Positions 34,188-42,467 of a stretch of 64,000 nucleotides of DNA are shown piece by piece. A program made the position numbers and the translations under genes. How positions within the stretch are numbered: the stretch's first letter is position 1; the number at the start of each line of letters is the position of its first letter. The DNA comes from an uncultured Clostridia bacterium (GTDB lineage Bacteria > Bacillota > Clostridia > Christensenellales > Borkfalkiaceae): contig CALVWQ010000007.1 in the NCBI GenBank assembly GCA_944367535.1, positions 1-64,000 on the forward strand, in the 5' to 3' direction. The notes below the pieces were generated by a model, which was not told the origin of the DNA, made no database searches, and saw only the letters and a program-made list of their open reading frames with translations.

Positions 34188-35690
34188 ATGAAAAGAAAAA
34201 GCGGTATATTGATGCCCGTGTTTTCCTTGCCGTCCGAATACGGCATAGGCGGGTTCGGAAAAGAATGTTATGATTTTATAGACTATCTCGTCGAGGCCGG
34301 GCAGTCACTGTGGCAGGTTCTGCCGCTGGTTCAGACGGGTTACGGAAATTCCCCGTATTCGTCGGTTTCCTCGGAATCTTTCAGTCCCTATTATATAAGC
34401 CCCTTAAAACTTCTCGAAAAGGGGCTTGCGACGGAGGAAGAAATTTCGTTTTCGCTTAACGCCGACAAATACGTCGATTACGGTTTTCTGTATTCCGTGC
34501 GCTATCCGCTCTTGCGCAGGGCTTTTGCGCGATTCGATAAAAACTCTGACGGTTTTAAGGAGTGTCTTGCGCAAAAGACATATTACGATTATGCGCTTTT
34601 TATGGCGATAAAGTATGCGTCGGGTCAAAAATCATTCTGCGATTGGGAAAGAGGTCTTAAATTCAGGGATAAAGACTATGTTGCAAGGTTCGGCGAGGAC
34701 TATGCGGACGAAATAATGTTCTGGCAATTCGTTCAGTATGAGGCGGAAAGCGAATGGCGCGAGGTAAAGGAGTACGCGCATAAAAACGGCATAAGAATCA
34801 TAGGCGATATGCCTTTATACGTCGCGTTTGACTCGGTCGACGTGTGGAAATCCCCCGAACTTTATATGCTCGACGAAAATCTTATGCCGAAAAAGGTCGC
34901 GGGCGTGCCGCCCGATTATTTTCAGAGCGAAGGACAGTTGTGGGGCAATCCGGTTTACGATTACGAAAAACATTCGGAAAACGGATTTTCGTGGTGGATA
35001 AACAGACTTAAACGCGCGCTTTCGGTATTTGATTATGTCAGAATCGACCATTTCCGCGGGCTTGACAGATTTTACTGCGTGGAGCCGTCCGCGCCCGACG
35101 CGAGAAACGGAGAATGGGTCAAAGTTCCGTCCGAGGCGCTGTTTTCGGCAGTCAGAAAAAAAATTAAAAAGGACGCTGTCATCGCCGAGGATTTGGGAAT
35201 AATAGACGACGGGGTGCGCGAACTTTTAAAATTCACGGGTTACCCGGGCATGAAAATTCTTTCGTTTGCTTTTAACGGAGAGAGTTGCAATCCATATCTT
35301 CCGGAACTTATAGAAAAAAATTCGGTCTGCTATACCGGTACGCACGATAACGATACGTTGAAGGGACTTATAGGGAGTTTTTCCGATTGGGACTACAATA
35401 ATTTCGTAAACGGCGTAAGAAAGTCGGCAGAGATACTTTTCGACGAAAAAAAGGATACGGACACGCGGGAGGGGCTTATCGAATGCGTTAAAGAACTCGG
35501 TTTTGCATGCGCGGCGGACACGTTCATTCTGCCCTTTCAGGATGTGCTGTCAAAAGGTTCGGATTACAGAATAAACGAACCCGGCACCGTGAAACTGCAG
35601 AATTGGGCAGTCAGGTTTGATAAGTCGGATTTTACGAAAGAGAGCGCAACATCGCTTAAAAATCTCGCGCTAAAATATGAGAGAATTTGA
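34188..35690 (+). CDS. malQ: 4-alpha-glucanotransferase (amylomaltase, GH77)
   Basis: A 500-residue GH77 enzyme that transfers alpha-1,4-glucan segments. N-terminal FSLPSEYGIGGFGKECYDF and GNSPYSSVSSES match the family; the catalytic Asp lies in VRIDHFRGLDRFY, the acid/base Glu in VIAEDLGII and the third acid in TGTHDNDT. IGDMPLYVAFDSVDVW is also typical. No glycogen or maltose genes adjoin it. No good SD lies before the ATG (an A-rich leader precedes it). A 15-bp terminator follows. Confidence 0.95.
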   Translation: MKRKSGILMPVFSLPSEYGIGGFGKECYDFIDYLVEAGQSLWQVLPLVQTGYGNSPYSSVSSESFSPYYISPLKLLEKGLATEEEISFSLNADKYVDYGFLYSVRYPLLRRAFARFDKNSDGFKECLAQKTYYDYALFMAIKYASGQKSFCDWERGLKFRDKDYVARFGEDYADEIMFWQFVQYEAESEWREVKEYAHKNGIRIIGDMPLYVAFDSVDVWKSPELYMLDENLMPKKVAGVPPDYFQSEGQLWGNPVYDYEKHSENGFSWWINRLKRALSVFDYVRIDHFRGLDRFYCVEPSAPDARNGEWVKVPSEALFSAVRKKIKKDAVIAEDLGIIDDGVRELLKFTGYPGMKILSFAFNGESCNPYLPELIEKNSVCYTGTHDNDTLKGLIGSFSDWDYNNFVNGVRKSAEILFDEKKDTDTREGLIECVKELGFACAADTFILPFQDVLSKGSDYRINEPGTVKLQNWAVRFDKSDFTKESATSLKNLALKYERI

Positions 35691-35760
35691 TTATAAAATA
35701 TTATAAGAAAAAACGTGAGGGGGATTAGCGTTCTTCTCATAGGGATTTTTTAGGAACTAT

Positions 35761-35793
35761 AAAAGGATAGCAAAAATTTTTTGCTATCCTTTT
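35761..35793 (+). terminator. Intrinsic terminator after malQ
   Basis: Perfect 15-bp arms at 35761-35775 and 35779-35793, ending in TTTT and followed by CTTTTTG. The sequence is symmetric enough to work on both strands, so it may also end the minus-strand lipoprotein transcript. Confidence 0.8.
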
Positions 35794-35907
35794 CTTTTTG
35801 CTTTGCAAACACACGACTTAACAGGGTTAAGTATAGTGTGCTACACTTTTGAAAATCTTTCCGCAAAGATTAACAACTCGATAAATTGGAATTTGTAAAA
35901 CATCGTT

Positions 35908-36324
35908 CTATTTTGCTGCATCTAATAATTCAACCAATTCGCTAATTTCTTCTTTGGTGCATTCAACTTCAATAATCTCTTGACCCTTAATGTTGCGTCC
36001 CAAAGGAGAATAAATGATTATGTGCCCTTCGTGTAAAGCAAAGTCGTATTTTCCAATTTCTACAAGGTATATATACTCGGGATAGAAAGGCACCGTTTCC
36101 GGTATGGGCTTGCCGTCTATAGAATTTACCAATTTTTCAAAAAACACAGGATCTTCTACAGGTAATTTCTCCTCACCCCTTTTTACCGTAATCTTTGGAG
36201 TTGTGTTTGGGTAATCGAAATACACCTTGCCGTCTTTGGTGCCGATTTCAATGGTTGATAAACTGCATCCTGCCAAGGAAAGAAGCATTGTGGACATCAA
36301 AATAATAGCGAAGATCTTTTTCAT
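35908..36324 (-). CDS. Small putative lipoprotein of unknown function
   Basis: A 138-residue protein with a lipoprotein signal peptide: MKKIFAIILMSTMLLSLAGC, with the lipobox LAGC at residues 17-20. The mature part has short beta strands (GTKDGKVYFDYPNTTPKITV, YIYLVEIGKYDFALHEGH) and an acidic C-terminal helix (KEEISELVELLDAA). I recognise no family. A strong SD (GAGGAGG) and a near-consensus promoter precede it. Codons are more A/T rich than in neighbouring genes, which hints at separate origin. It is a lone minus-strand gene between malQ and feoA. Confidence 0.8.
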   Translation of the reverse strand: MKKIFAIILMSTMLLSLAGCSLSTIEIGTKDGKVYFDYPNTTPKITVKRGEEKLPVEDPVFFEKLVNSIDGKPIPETVPFYPEYIYLVEIGKYDFALHEGHIIIYSPLGRNIKGQEIIEVECTKEEISELVELLDAAK

Positions 36325-36366
36325 ACAAATAACCTCCTCGTCAAATTCTTATTTATCGGTGAGTTT

Positions 36367-36395
36367 ATTGTACCACAAATTAATATTTTATGCAA
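36367..36395 (-). promoter_or_regulatory. Sigma-A promoter of the lipoprotein gene
   Basis: On the minus strand TTGCAT (36390-36395), 17 bases, TACAAT (36367-36372), about 43 bases upstream of the ATG. Confidence 0.6.
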
Positions 36396-36415
36396 CTTGT
36401 TATGCGTGGCAAAAG

Positions 36416-36678
36416 AAAACTCGACTTTTGATAAGTCGAGTTTTATAATTTATTAAATTTAAATCCCTATGAGTGACGCCCTTTGCCCTTCCGTTTTTTA
36501 TTTTCTCACGATGTTTTTGCTTGATTTTGACATTTCGACTTTATCATACGAATATTTCATACCAATGGTAAAGCGATTGCATTCTTTATAAATTTGTAAA
36601 TCAATCGTTATAAATTTTAAAAATTTCTAAAATTTCTTAAGCTTTTTTTGCGCCGCCTCCCGTTTGGGGAGGCGGCGC
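36416..36678. other. Intergenic region with two hairpins upstream of feoA
   Basis: Within the gene-free stretch 36325-36823 there are two perfect inverted repeats: 36416-36427/36433-36444 (12 bp, flanked by A and T runs, terminator-like on both strands) and 36650-36661/36667-36678 (12 bp, G/C only, loop about GTTTG, preceded rather than followed by a T-run). Between them the DNA is A/T rich. I see no gene and no convincing Fur-type box. Confidence 0.5.
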
Positions 36679-36823
36679 CATATTTTAATGTCTTGTCGCA
36701 GGTTTTAAGCAAAATCTCCTTACGGGTTTTCCCGTATTGTTCAGTTTATGTGATTTTATTTGTGTCCCTATGCACAATAGTCTTAATGTTCTAAAAAAAC
36801 GAGCCGATAAATAAAATATAATT

Positions 36824-37063
36824 ATGTTGTTGTCAGAACTTTCCGTAGGTGAAAGCGGTATAGTTACCGCGATGAATTTGACAAAAGCGTTGAGGACAAG
36901 ACTTGTCGATATGGGGATTGTCTGCGGCGTCAGAGTAACGCTCGTGCGCAAAGCGCCGTTTTCCGACCCGCTTGAAATAAGGGTCAGGAATTTTAATATG
37001 GGGATAAGAGTTAAAGAGGCGGAAAAAATAGAAATAAAACCTGTCGGGCTGGTAAAGTTATGA
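36824..37063 (+). CDS. feoA: Ferrous iron transport protein A
   Basis: A 79-residue SH3-like FeoA, which supports FeoB in Fe(II) uptake. LSELSVGESGIVTAM, RTRLVDMGIVCGVRVTLVR and DPLEIRVRNFNMGIRV are typical. A TATAAT hexamer lies two bases before the ATG but is too close to act as its promoter, and no SD is visible. The stop overlaps the feoB ATG (ATGA). Confidence 0.93.
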   Translation: MLLSELSVGESGIVTAMNLTKALRTRLVDMGIVCGVRVTLVRKAPFSDPLEIRVRNFNMGIRVKEAEKIEIKPVGLVKL

Positions 37064-38973
37064 GGAACGTAATTTGTCTTATCGGTAATCCCAATTGCGG
37101 AAAGACCACGCTTTTCAACGCACTCACGGGAACTTATAGGAAAGTGGGGAATTTCCCCGGGGTTACGGTGGAGAGCAAAGAGGGCAGGTACAGGAAGAAT
37201 AAAGACATAATCATAACCGATTTACCTGGGCTTTATTCGTTCAGCGCGGGTTCCGACGACGAGAAAGCGGTAACCGACTATATTTTAAAAAACTCTCCCG
37301 ACGTCATAATAAACGTGGTCGACGGCACAAACTTGGAGCGCAATCTGAATCTGACGTGCGCGCTCGCCTCGCTCGACAAGCCCATGTGTATAGCCGTCAA
37401 CATGTGCGATGATTTGGAAAAGAACGGAATAAAACTCGACGATAAAAAATTATCCGAACTTTTCGGCGTGCCCGTGGTAAAGATATCCGCATTAAAGGGC
37501 AGAAATATAGACAGGCTTATGGAGGTCGCACTCAATGAGGCGAAAGTGCCCGATATTAAGGAGTATTCCGGGACGTTCGGAAAAAGCGAGGGCGCCGCTT
37601 ATGCTTTTATAGAAAAACATATAGATAAAATCATAAAAGTCAGGCAGACGCGCGCAGAACTTTTTACGAGCCGAGCCGACAGAATACTTATGCACAGGAT
37701 ATTCGGTATACCGATTTTCATTGCGGTTATATTTCTGACATATTATCTTTCTTCGCGGCTCGGCGGCGCGTTGGGCGGAAAAATCACGCAGGCGGCGGCG
37801 TTGCTTTCTGAAAAAACGAGCGCGGCAATGACGACGCGCGGAATTCACGCTTGGACGACGGGGCTGGTTACGGATGCCGTCATAAAAGGACTTTCCACGG
37901 TTTTGTCTTTTCTGCCGCAGATACTGATACTGTTTTTACTGCTTACCGTAATCGAGGAGAGCGGTTATGCCGCCCGCGCGGCATTCATACTCGACAGGCT
38001 GTTCAGAACGTTCGGGCTGGGCGGAAAGTCCATGCTGCCTCTGACAGTATCTTGCGGCTGCACCGTTACGGGAATAATGGCGACTCGCATAATAGAGGAT
38101 GAAGCGGAAAAGCGCATGACCGTGTTTTTGGCTCCGTTTATGCCTTGCGGCGCAAAGACGGCGGTTTTCGGATGGTTTTCGTACTGCTTTTTCGGCGGTA
38201 ACGCACTCATATCGACGTCGATGTATTTTTTAAGTATTTTATGTGTCGCCGTGTTCGGCAGACTTTTAAAGTCTTTGAAGACGTTCGGCGGCGGCTCGGG
38301 TGCGTTTCTTCTCGAAATACCGACATTGAGATTTCCGAGCTTCAAAGATATAATCATGGTGCTTTGGACTAAGATAAAAGAGTTCCTTCTTAAAGCGGGT
38401 ACGATAATCTTTTCGGTATCGGTCGTCCTTTGGATATTACAGAACGTCGGAATCAACGGATATACCGACGGCAACACGGAAGAAAGTTTTCTTTTCTATA
38501 TAGGCAACGGAATAAAATATATATTTTACCCGCTCGGTTTCGGCAACTGGCAGGCTTCGGTGTCGGTGGTTACGGGCATACTTGCGAAAGAGGCGGTAAT
38601 CGAGACGATGACTGTTGTTTCCTCCGACGCTCGCGCGCTTTTCGACAGCGTATATTCCGCATACGCTTTTATGGCGTTCGTACTCTTGTCGCCGCCGTGC
38701 GTATCCGCGCTGGCGGCGGCAAGGCGGGAGCTGAAAAGCGGGAAATGGTTTGTCTTAATGATTTTGTTTCAGTCCGCGGCGGGATATTCCGTTGCCCTCG
38801 TCATAAATCTTTTGGGAATGCTGCAAGAGCGGTTTTCTGGCTTGATTTTATCTGTCGTTATTGGTATAATTGTATTGACGGCGGCAGCGCTGGCGTTTAA
38901 AAAAAATATGAGGAGCGGCTGCGGGTGTTGCGGCAAATGCTCCGGCGGGGTAAAAAAATGTCCGAAAAAATAA
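37060..38973 (+). CDS. feoB: Ferrous iron transporter FeoB
   Basis: A 637-residue FeoB. The N-terminal G domain has GNPNCGKTTLFNALTG (residues 8-23), TDLPGLYSF, NVVDGTNLERN and VNMCDD, then a helical GDI-like part. The membrane part includes the Gate motifs (SAAMTTRGIHAW region, LTVSCGCTVTGIMATR and FLAPFMPCGAKTAVF). The C-terminus is short and cysteine rich (MRSGCGCCGKCSGGVKKCP), a possible metal-binding tail. It is shorter than E. coli FeoB (773), as usual in Clostridia. Its last 16 bases overlap the next small gene. Confidence 0.94.
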   Translation: MRNVICLIGNPNCGKTTLFNALTGTYRKVGNFPGVTVESKEGRYRKNKDIIITDLPGLYSFSAGSDDEKAVTDYILKNSPDVIINVVDGTNLERNLNLTCALASLDKPMCIAVNMCDDLEKNGIKLDDKKLSELFGVPVVKISALKGRNIDRLMEVALNEAKVPDIKEYSGTFGKSEGAAYAFIEKHIDKIIKVRQTRAELFTSRADRILMHRIFGIPIFIAVIFLTYYLSSRLGGALGGKITQAAALLSEKTSAAMTTRGIHAWTTGLVTDAVIKGLSTVLSFLPQILILFLLLTVIEESGYAARAAFILDRLFRTFGLGGKSMLPLTVSCGCTVTGIMATRIIEDEAEKRMTVFLAPFMPCGAKTAVFGWFSYCFFGGNALISTSMYFLSILCVAVFGRLLKSLKTFGGGSGAFLLEIPTLRFPSFKDIIMVLWTKIKEFLLKAGTIIFSVSVVLWILQNVGINGYTDGNTEESFLFYIGNGIKYIFYPLGFGNWQASVSVVTGILAKEAVIETMTVVSSDARALFDSVYSAYAFMAFVLLSPPCVSALAAARRELKSGKWFVLMILFQSAAGYSVALVINLLGMLQERFSGLILSVVIGIIVLTAAALAFKKNMRSGCGCCGKCSGGVKKCPKK

Positions 38974-39125
38974 AGACGCAGTATGATTATATGAGAGAGG
39001 CGGATTATAAAGAAGAGGACGCCGAATATCCCGAAGAGTGGGCGGACGAACGGGGTAAGTCCGAAAAGGAAAGATATTTCGAGTATTACGACGATATCAA
39101 AACCACTCCTAAAGACGACTGGTGA
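38958..39125 (+). CDS. Small acidic protein of the feo operon, unknown
   Basis: A 55-residue protein rich in Glu, Asp, Tyr and Lys (READYKEEDAEYPEEWADER, YFEYYDDIKTTPKDDW). Start ATG 38958 lies inside the end of feoB, with GGCGGGG seven bases upstream, so expression with FeoB is likely. It has no cysteine and no winged-helix pattern, so it is not FeoC; the acidic Tyr-rich surface could bind metal or FeoB. No function assigned. A terminator follows at 39146. Confidence 0.6.
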   Translation: MSEKIKTQYDYMREADYKEEDAEYPEEWADERGKSEKERYFEYYDDIKTTPKDDW

Positions 39126-39145
39126 TTGTTTTTTATAATTTAAAT

Positions 39146-39179
39146 TTTTCGCGCTGCCGATTTATCGGCGGCGCGAAAA
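39146..39179 (+). terminator. Intrinsic terminator of the feo operon
   Basis: Sixteen-base arms 39146-39161 and 39164-39179 with one internal mismatch; flanks are T-rich on the left and GTTTT on the right, so it could work in both directions between the convergent feo and MATE transcripts. Confidence 0.7.
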
Positions 39180-39320
39180 GTTTTCCCGGTATATACCTAA
39201 ATATAATATTTATTGTTCTTCGCACTCTTTGCGCAATATTTCTTTTCGCACTGCTTGCGGAAAATGTTTCGCTGCAATGCTTGCATAACCTTGCTCGCGA
39301 AAAACTCACGCGATGGAAAT

Positions 39321-40712
39321 TTAACTTTTTTCTTTCGTGAAAACCTTTTTAAAGAAAGATAAGGTCAGAGCGAGCGCCACAATCATGGACACCGCGTCCG
39401 AAATCGGCGAGGCATAGAGTATTCCGTCTATTCCGAAATAAGAGGGGAGAATTATAATCAGCGGTACGAAGCAGACGATATCCCTTATCATGGACGCCAC
39501 GACCGCCCGTACAGGCATGCCCGCCGCCTGAAAGAATATCGACGACATTTTTATAAAGCAAGTAAAAGAAACCAGCGAAAGGAAAATACGAAAGGTTTTC
39601 TCGGCGAAAACCCAATAATCGTCGGGGTTGGGAATATTTGTCGGCGTGCCGAATATGCCCACCACCGCGCGCGGCGCAAGTTCGAATATAATCGTTGCGG
39701 TAAGACTTATTATGAGAGTGCAGGCAAGTATACCCGCATACAGTTTTTTCACGCGCTCTCGGTTTCCCGCGCCTATATTGTAGCCGATAACGGGCTGACA
39801 GCCGAGTACTATACCGACGACGAGATTTATAACGACCGTAAATACCTTGCTTTCTATACTTATGACGGCAATGGGAATATCCGCTCCGTAATGTGAAGCG
39901 GCGCCGTATTTTGAGAGCATGACGTTGCTTAATACCGCAATGACGACTATTGCCATCTGCGTAACGAACGACGAGGCTCCGAGTTTTACCGCGCCTTCCG
40001 CGGCGCCGAAATCGGGGATAAGACTTTTAAGAGTGAGTTTGAAAGTCTTGCTGCGCGAAAAATATACGGCGGAAATTATGAACGACGCAGTCTGCCCGAT
40101 TACCGTTGCGGCGGCGGCTCCCGACATTCCCCATTTGAAAGCGAAGATAAAAAGAGGGTCGAGTATGATGTTTATTATGGCGCCCGCGAGCATTGAAGTC
40201 ATCGACCATGCGGGGCTGCCGTCGGCGCGTATCACGCCGTTCATCATATTTGATAACATGTATAGCGGAAAGAATGCGAGAATGATATCGAAGTATTCGA
40301 CTGCCATCGCCATACTGTTTTCCGACGCCCCGAATAAAGTGAGTACTGGGTATTTCAGCGGATAGAAAACCGCCATAAGTATAACGGAGGAAATAAAAGT
40401 GAGGGTGATGCCGCTGCCTATCGACTTATGTGCGTTGTCCGCGTCGCACTTGCCCTGACAGATATTAAGGTATGCGGCACAGCCGTCGCCGAACCACCAT
40501 GCAAACGCCTGCGCTATGATAAACAGCGGGAAAACGACTCCCGTTGCCGCGTTTCCGAGCGTGGAAAGTTCGCTGTTTCCGATGAAAATCTGGTCGACGA
40601 TGTTATATAATGCGCTGACAAGCAAAGAGAGCACGCAGGGAAGGGAAAATTTCAGCATGAGTTTTGAAATTTTCTCCTCGCCGAGAAAACGCGCCTTATC
40701 CGTCATTTCCAT
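39321..40712 (-). CDS. MATE family efflux transporter (MepA-like)
   Basis: A 463-residue MATE protein with twelve predicted helices. KISKLMLKFSLPCVLSLLVS and NIVDQIFIGNSELSTLGNAA match the family start; the second bundle begins KLGASSFVTQMAIVVIAVLS and GCQPVIGYNIGAGNRERV is the conserved loop. It resembles the MepA branch of multidrug pumps. I start it at ATG 40712, with CGGAGG upstream, rather than an in-frame ATG at 40763. The leader contains a terminator-like hairpin (40768-40799) downstream of a good promoter, which suggests conditional expression. Confidence 0.88.
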   Translation of the reverse strand: MEMTDKARFLGEEKISKLMLKFSLPCVLSLLVSALYNIVDQIFIGNSELSTLGNAATGVVFPLFIIAQAFAWWFGDGCAAYLNICQGKCDADNAHKSIGSGITLTFISSVILMAVFYPLKYPVLTLFGASENSMAMAVEYFDIILAFFPLYMLSNMMNGVIRADGSPAWSMTSMLAGAIINIILDPLFIFAFKWGMSGAAAATVIGQTASFIISAVYFSRSKTFKLTLKSLIPDFGAAEGAVKLGASSFVTQMAIVVIAVLSNVMLSKYGAASHYGADIPIAVISIESKVFTVVINLVVGIVLGCQPVIGYNIGAGNRERVKKLYAGILACTLIISLTATIIFELAPRAVVGIFGTPTNIPNPDDYWVFAEKTFRIFLSLVSFTCFIKMSSIFFQAAGMPVRAVVASMIRDIVCFVPLIIILPSYFGIDGILYASPISDAVSMIVALALTLSFFKKVFTKEKS

Positions 40713-40767
40713 TTTTTTCCTCCGTAAGCCGCTTTGCGGTAAAAACCGCACATCGCGACGCAAAGAA

Positions 40768-40799
40768 ACGGCGCAAAATTCGGTCGGATTTTGCGCCGT
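40768..40799 (-). terminator. Terminator-like hairpin in the leader of the minus-strand MATE gene
   Basis: Perfect 12-bp arms at 40768-40779 and 40788-40799, loop of eight. On the minus strand it is followed by TTTCTTTG and lies between the promoter (40814-40842) and the start codon (40712), so it would be transcribed in the leader. On the plus strand it is followed by GGTTTATTTT. Confidence 0.55.
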
Positions 40800-40813
40800 G
40801 GTTTATTTTAAAT

Positions 40814-40842
40814 ATTATAACATAAAGAGTTGAAAAATTCAA
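40814..40842 (-). promoter_or_regulatory. Sigma-A promoter of the minus-strand MATE gene
   Basis: On the minus strand TTGAAT (40837-40842), 17 bases, TATAAT (40814-40819). Transcription would start near 40807, about 8 bases before the hairpin at 40799-40768. Confidence 0.55.
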
Positions 40843-40905
40843 ATCATTTTCTCTGCCGCATATAAAAAATGCGTGAAATTTATAGTTTGACCGATATATA
40901 AAAAG

Positions 40906-40934
40906 TTGCGAAAGGGCGGTCGTTGTGATATAAT
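40906..40934 (+). promoter_or_regulatory. Sigma-A promoter of the ArsB/NhaD-type transporter
   Basis: TTGCGA (40906-40911), 17 bases, TATAAT (40929-40934); then TTAAAGGAAAAAAGT with an SD and ATG 40955. It is divergent from the MATE promoter 64 bases away. Confidence 0.55.
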
Positions 40935-40954
40935 CACAGTTAAAGGAAAAAAGT

Positions 40955-42244
40955 ATGACGGCAGTAATATGCGTGGCTGCGCTGACATGCGCGGCGATGA
41001 TTGCATGCGTCCTTACGGGCGCCGAAATAAAGAAATTACATATACCGCTTTATCTTGTGGTAACAGTTATAGGCGCGGCGATGGTTCTTGCGACGGGGCT
41101 TCTTCCGCTGTCGTATGCCGTCGACGCGCTTGTCGCCGACACTTCGGTCAATCCTATTAAAATACTTGTATTGTTTTTAAGCATTACCATGCTGTCGGTA
41201 TTTCTCGACGAAACGGGATTTTTTCAGTATATGGCGGCATTTGCGCTGCAAAAGGCGGGGAAAAGTCAGATAAAACTCTTTATCGCGCTGTACGCGGTCG
41301 TGTCGGTGCTTACGGTATTCACTTCCAACGATATAATAATTCTGACGTTTACGCCTTTTGTCTGTTACTTCTGTCATTCGGCGAAGATAAACCCTCTTCC
41401 ATATCTTCTGGGGGAATTTGTCGCCGCCAACACTTTTTCGATGATGCTCGTAATCGGCAATCCCACGAACATATATCTCGCTCTTGCCGAAGAGATAACG
41501 TTCGGCGAATATTTTTCCGAGATGTGGCTGCCGACAATTTTCGGGGGTCTTACGTCGTTCGCCGTAATCTTCGCGATTTTTTACAGGCAACTCAAAGTAA
41601 AGGTCGATTGCGCTGTACCCGAGAGGATACCCGTCAACAAGCCGCTTTCTATAATAGGCGTGATACATCTCGGGGCGTGTACGGTACTTCTTGCGCTGTC
41701 CGACCTGATAGGACTTCCCATGTGGATAATATCGCTCGGTTTTGCCGTATGTCTTTTCGTTGTGGTAACTGCTTATAAACTTATAAGAAAAGAGCATTTT
41801 CACGAACTCGCGCTGACGTTGCACCGCGCGCCGTGGAATTTTGTACCTTTTCTGCTCTCAATGTTTATAATCGTTACTTCTCTCGAATATAACGGCGTAA
41901 CGCGTGCGTTTGCCGAGTTTTTGGGCACGGAAAACGCCATACCGTTATACGGCGGACTTTCGGCTTTGTTTTCAAACCTCGTCAACAATATTCCGATGAG
42001 CGTATTTTTCGGGTCGGTGCTTTCATTTTCGGGCGCTTCATCCGCGGCGGCATACGCCTGTATAATAGGTTCGAACGTAGGTGCGTTTCTGACGCCCGTC
42101 GGCGCGCTTGCGGGGATAATGTGGAGCAGTATACTTAAAAGACAGGGCGTAAATCTCGGCTTCGGCAAATTCGTAATGTACGGCGTTCTGATATGCATTC
42201 CGACACTCGCCGCCGCGCTCGCGGGGCTGTGGCTGCTCGCCTGA
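40955..42244 (+). CDS. ArsB/NhaD-like ion transporter
   Basis: A 429-residue membrane protein of the ion-transporter superfamily with about eleven helices. LSITMLSVFLDETGFFQYMA, FTSNDIIILTFTPFVCYF and MMLVIGNPTNIYLALAEE form the first re-entrant/NxxT region; NLVNNIPMSVFFGSVLSF and GSNVGAFLTPVGALAGIMW form the second. These resemble ArsB arsenite exporters and NhaD Na+/H+ antiporters. No arsenic genes adjoin it, so the ion is open. It is preceded by its own promoter, divergent to a MATE gene. Confidence 0.85.
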   Translation: MTAVICVAALTCAAMIACVLTGAEIKKLHIPLYLVVTVIGAAMVLATGLLPLSYAVDALVADTSVNPIKILVLFLSITMLSVFLDETGFFQYMAAFALQKAGKSQIKLFIALYAVVSVLTVFTSNDIIILTFTPFVCYFCHSAKINPLPYLLGEFVAANTFSMMLVIGNPTNIYLALAEEITFGEYFSEMWLPTIFGGLTSFAVIFAIFYRQLKVKVDCAVPERIPVNKPLSIIGVIHLGACTVLLALSDLIGLPMWIISLGFAVCLFVVVTAYKLIRKEHFHELALTLHRAPWNFVPFLLSMFIIVTSLEYNGVTRAFAEFLGTENAIPLYGGLSALFSNLVNNIPMSVFFGSVLSFSGASSAAAYACIIGSNVGAFLTPVGALAGIMWSSILKRQGVNLGFGKFVMYGVLICIPTLAAALAGLWLLA

Positions 42245-42266
42245 ATTTTTTTGGTTTTATCCGTAA

Positions 42267-42285
42267 CCGCGGGTAAAACCCGCGG
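42267..42285 (+). terminator. Short hairpin after the ion transporter gene
   Basis: Eight-bp G/C-rich arms (42267-42274 and 42278-42285) 23 bases after the stop, with a three-base loop. No T-run follows, so terminator function is uncertain. Confidence 0.4.
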
Positions 42286-42415
42286 AATAAAATAATATCG
42301 GGATATTGCTCCGATAATATCTTAAAATCAAATATATAATTCTTTCACTATATAGCATGTCGCAAATCTCGGCAGACGGTGAAAGTAAAATATAAACACA
42401 GCGCTAAACTCAAAG

Positions 42416-42444
42416 CCGCGCCGCGGCGTTTTGCCGCGGCGCGG
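42416..42444 (+). other. Perfect G/C hairpin in the leader of the plus-strand MATE gene
   Basis: Twelve-bp arms 42416-42427 and 42433-42444, loop of five, ending 23 bases before the TTG start and directly ahead of the SD GGCGGAG. No T-run follows, so it is more likely a leader or translational element than a terminator. An A/T-rich dyad (about 42296-42319, TAATATCGG...CCGATAATA) lies upstream. Confidence 0.55.
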
Positions 42445-42467
42445 AGTATTTTCGGCGGAGAAACATA

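Noticed and set aside
36815..36824. TATAAT before feoA as its promoter -10
   Set aside because: It ends two bases before the ATG, so transcription would start inside the gene; treated as chance in A/T-rich DNA.
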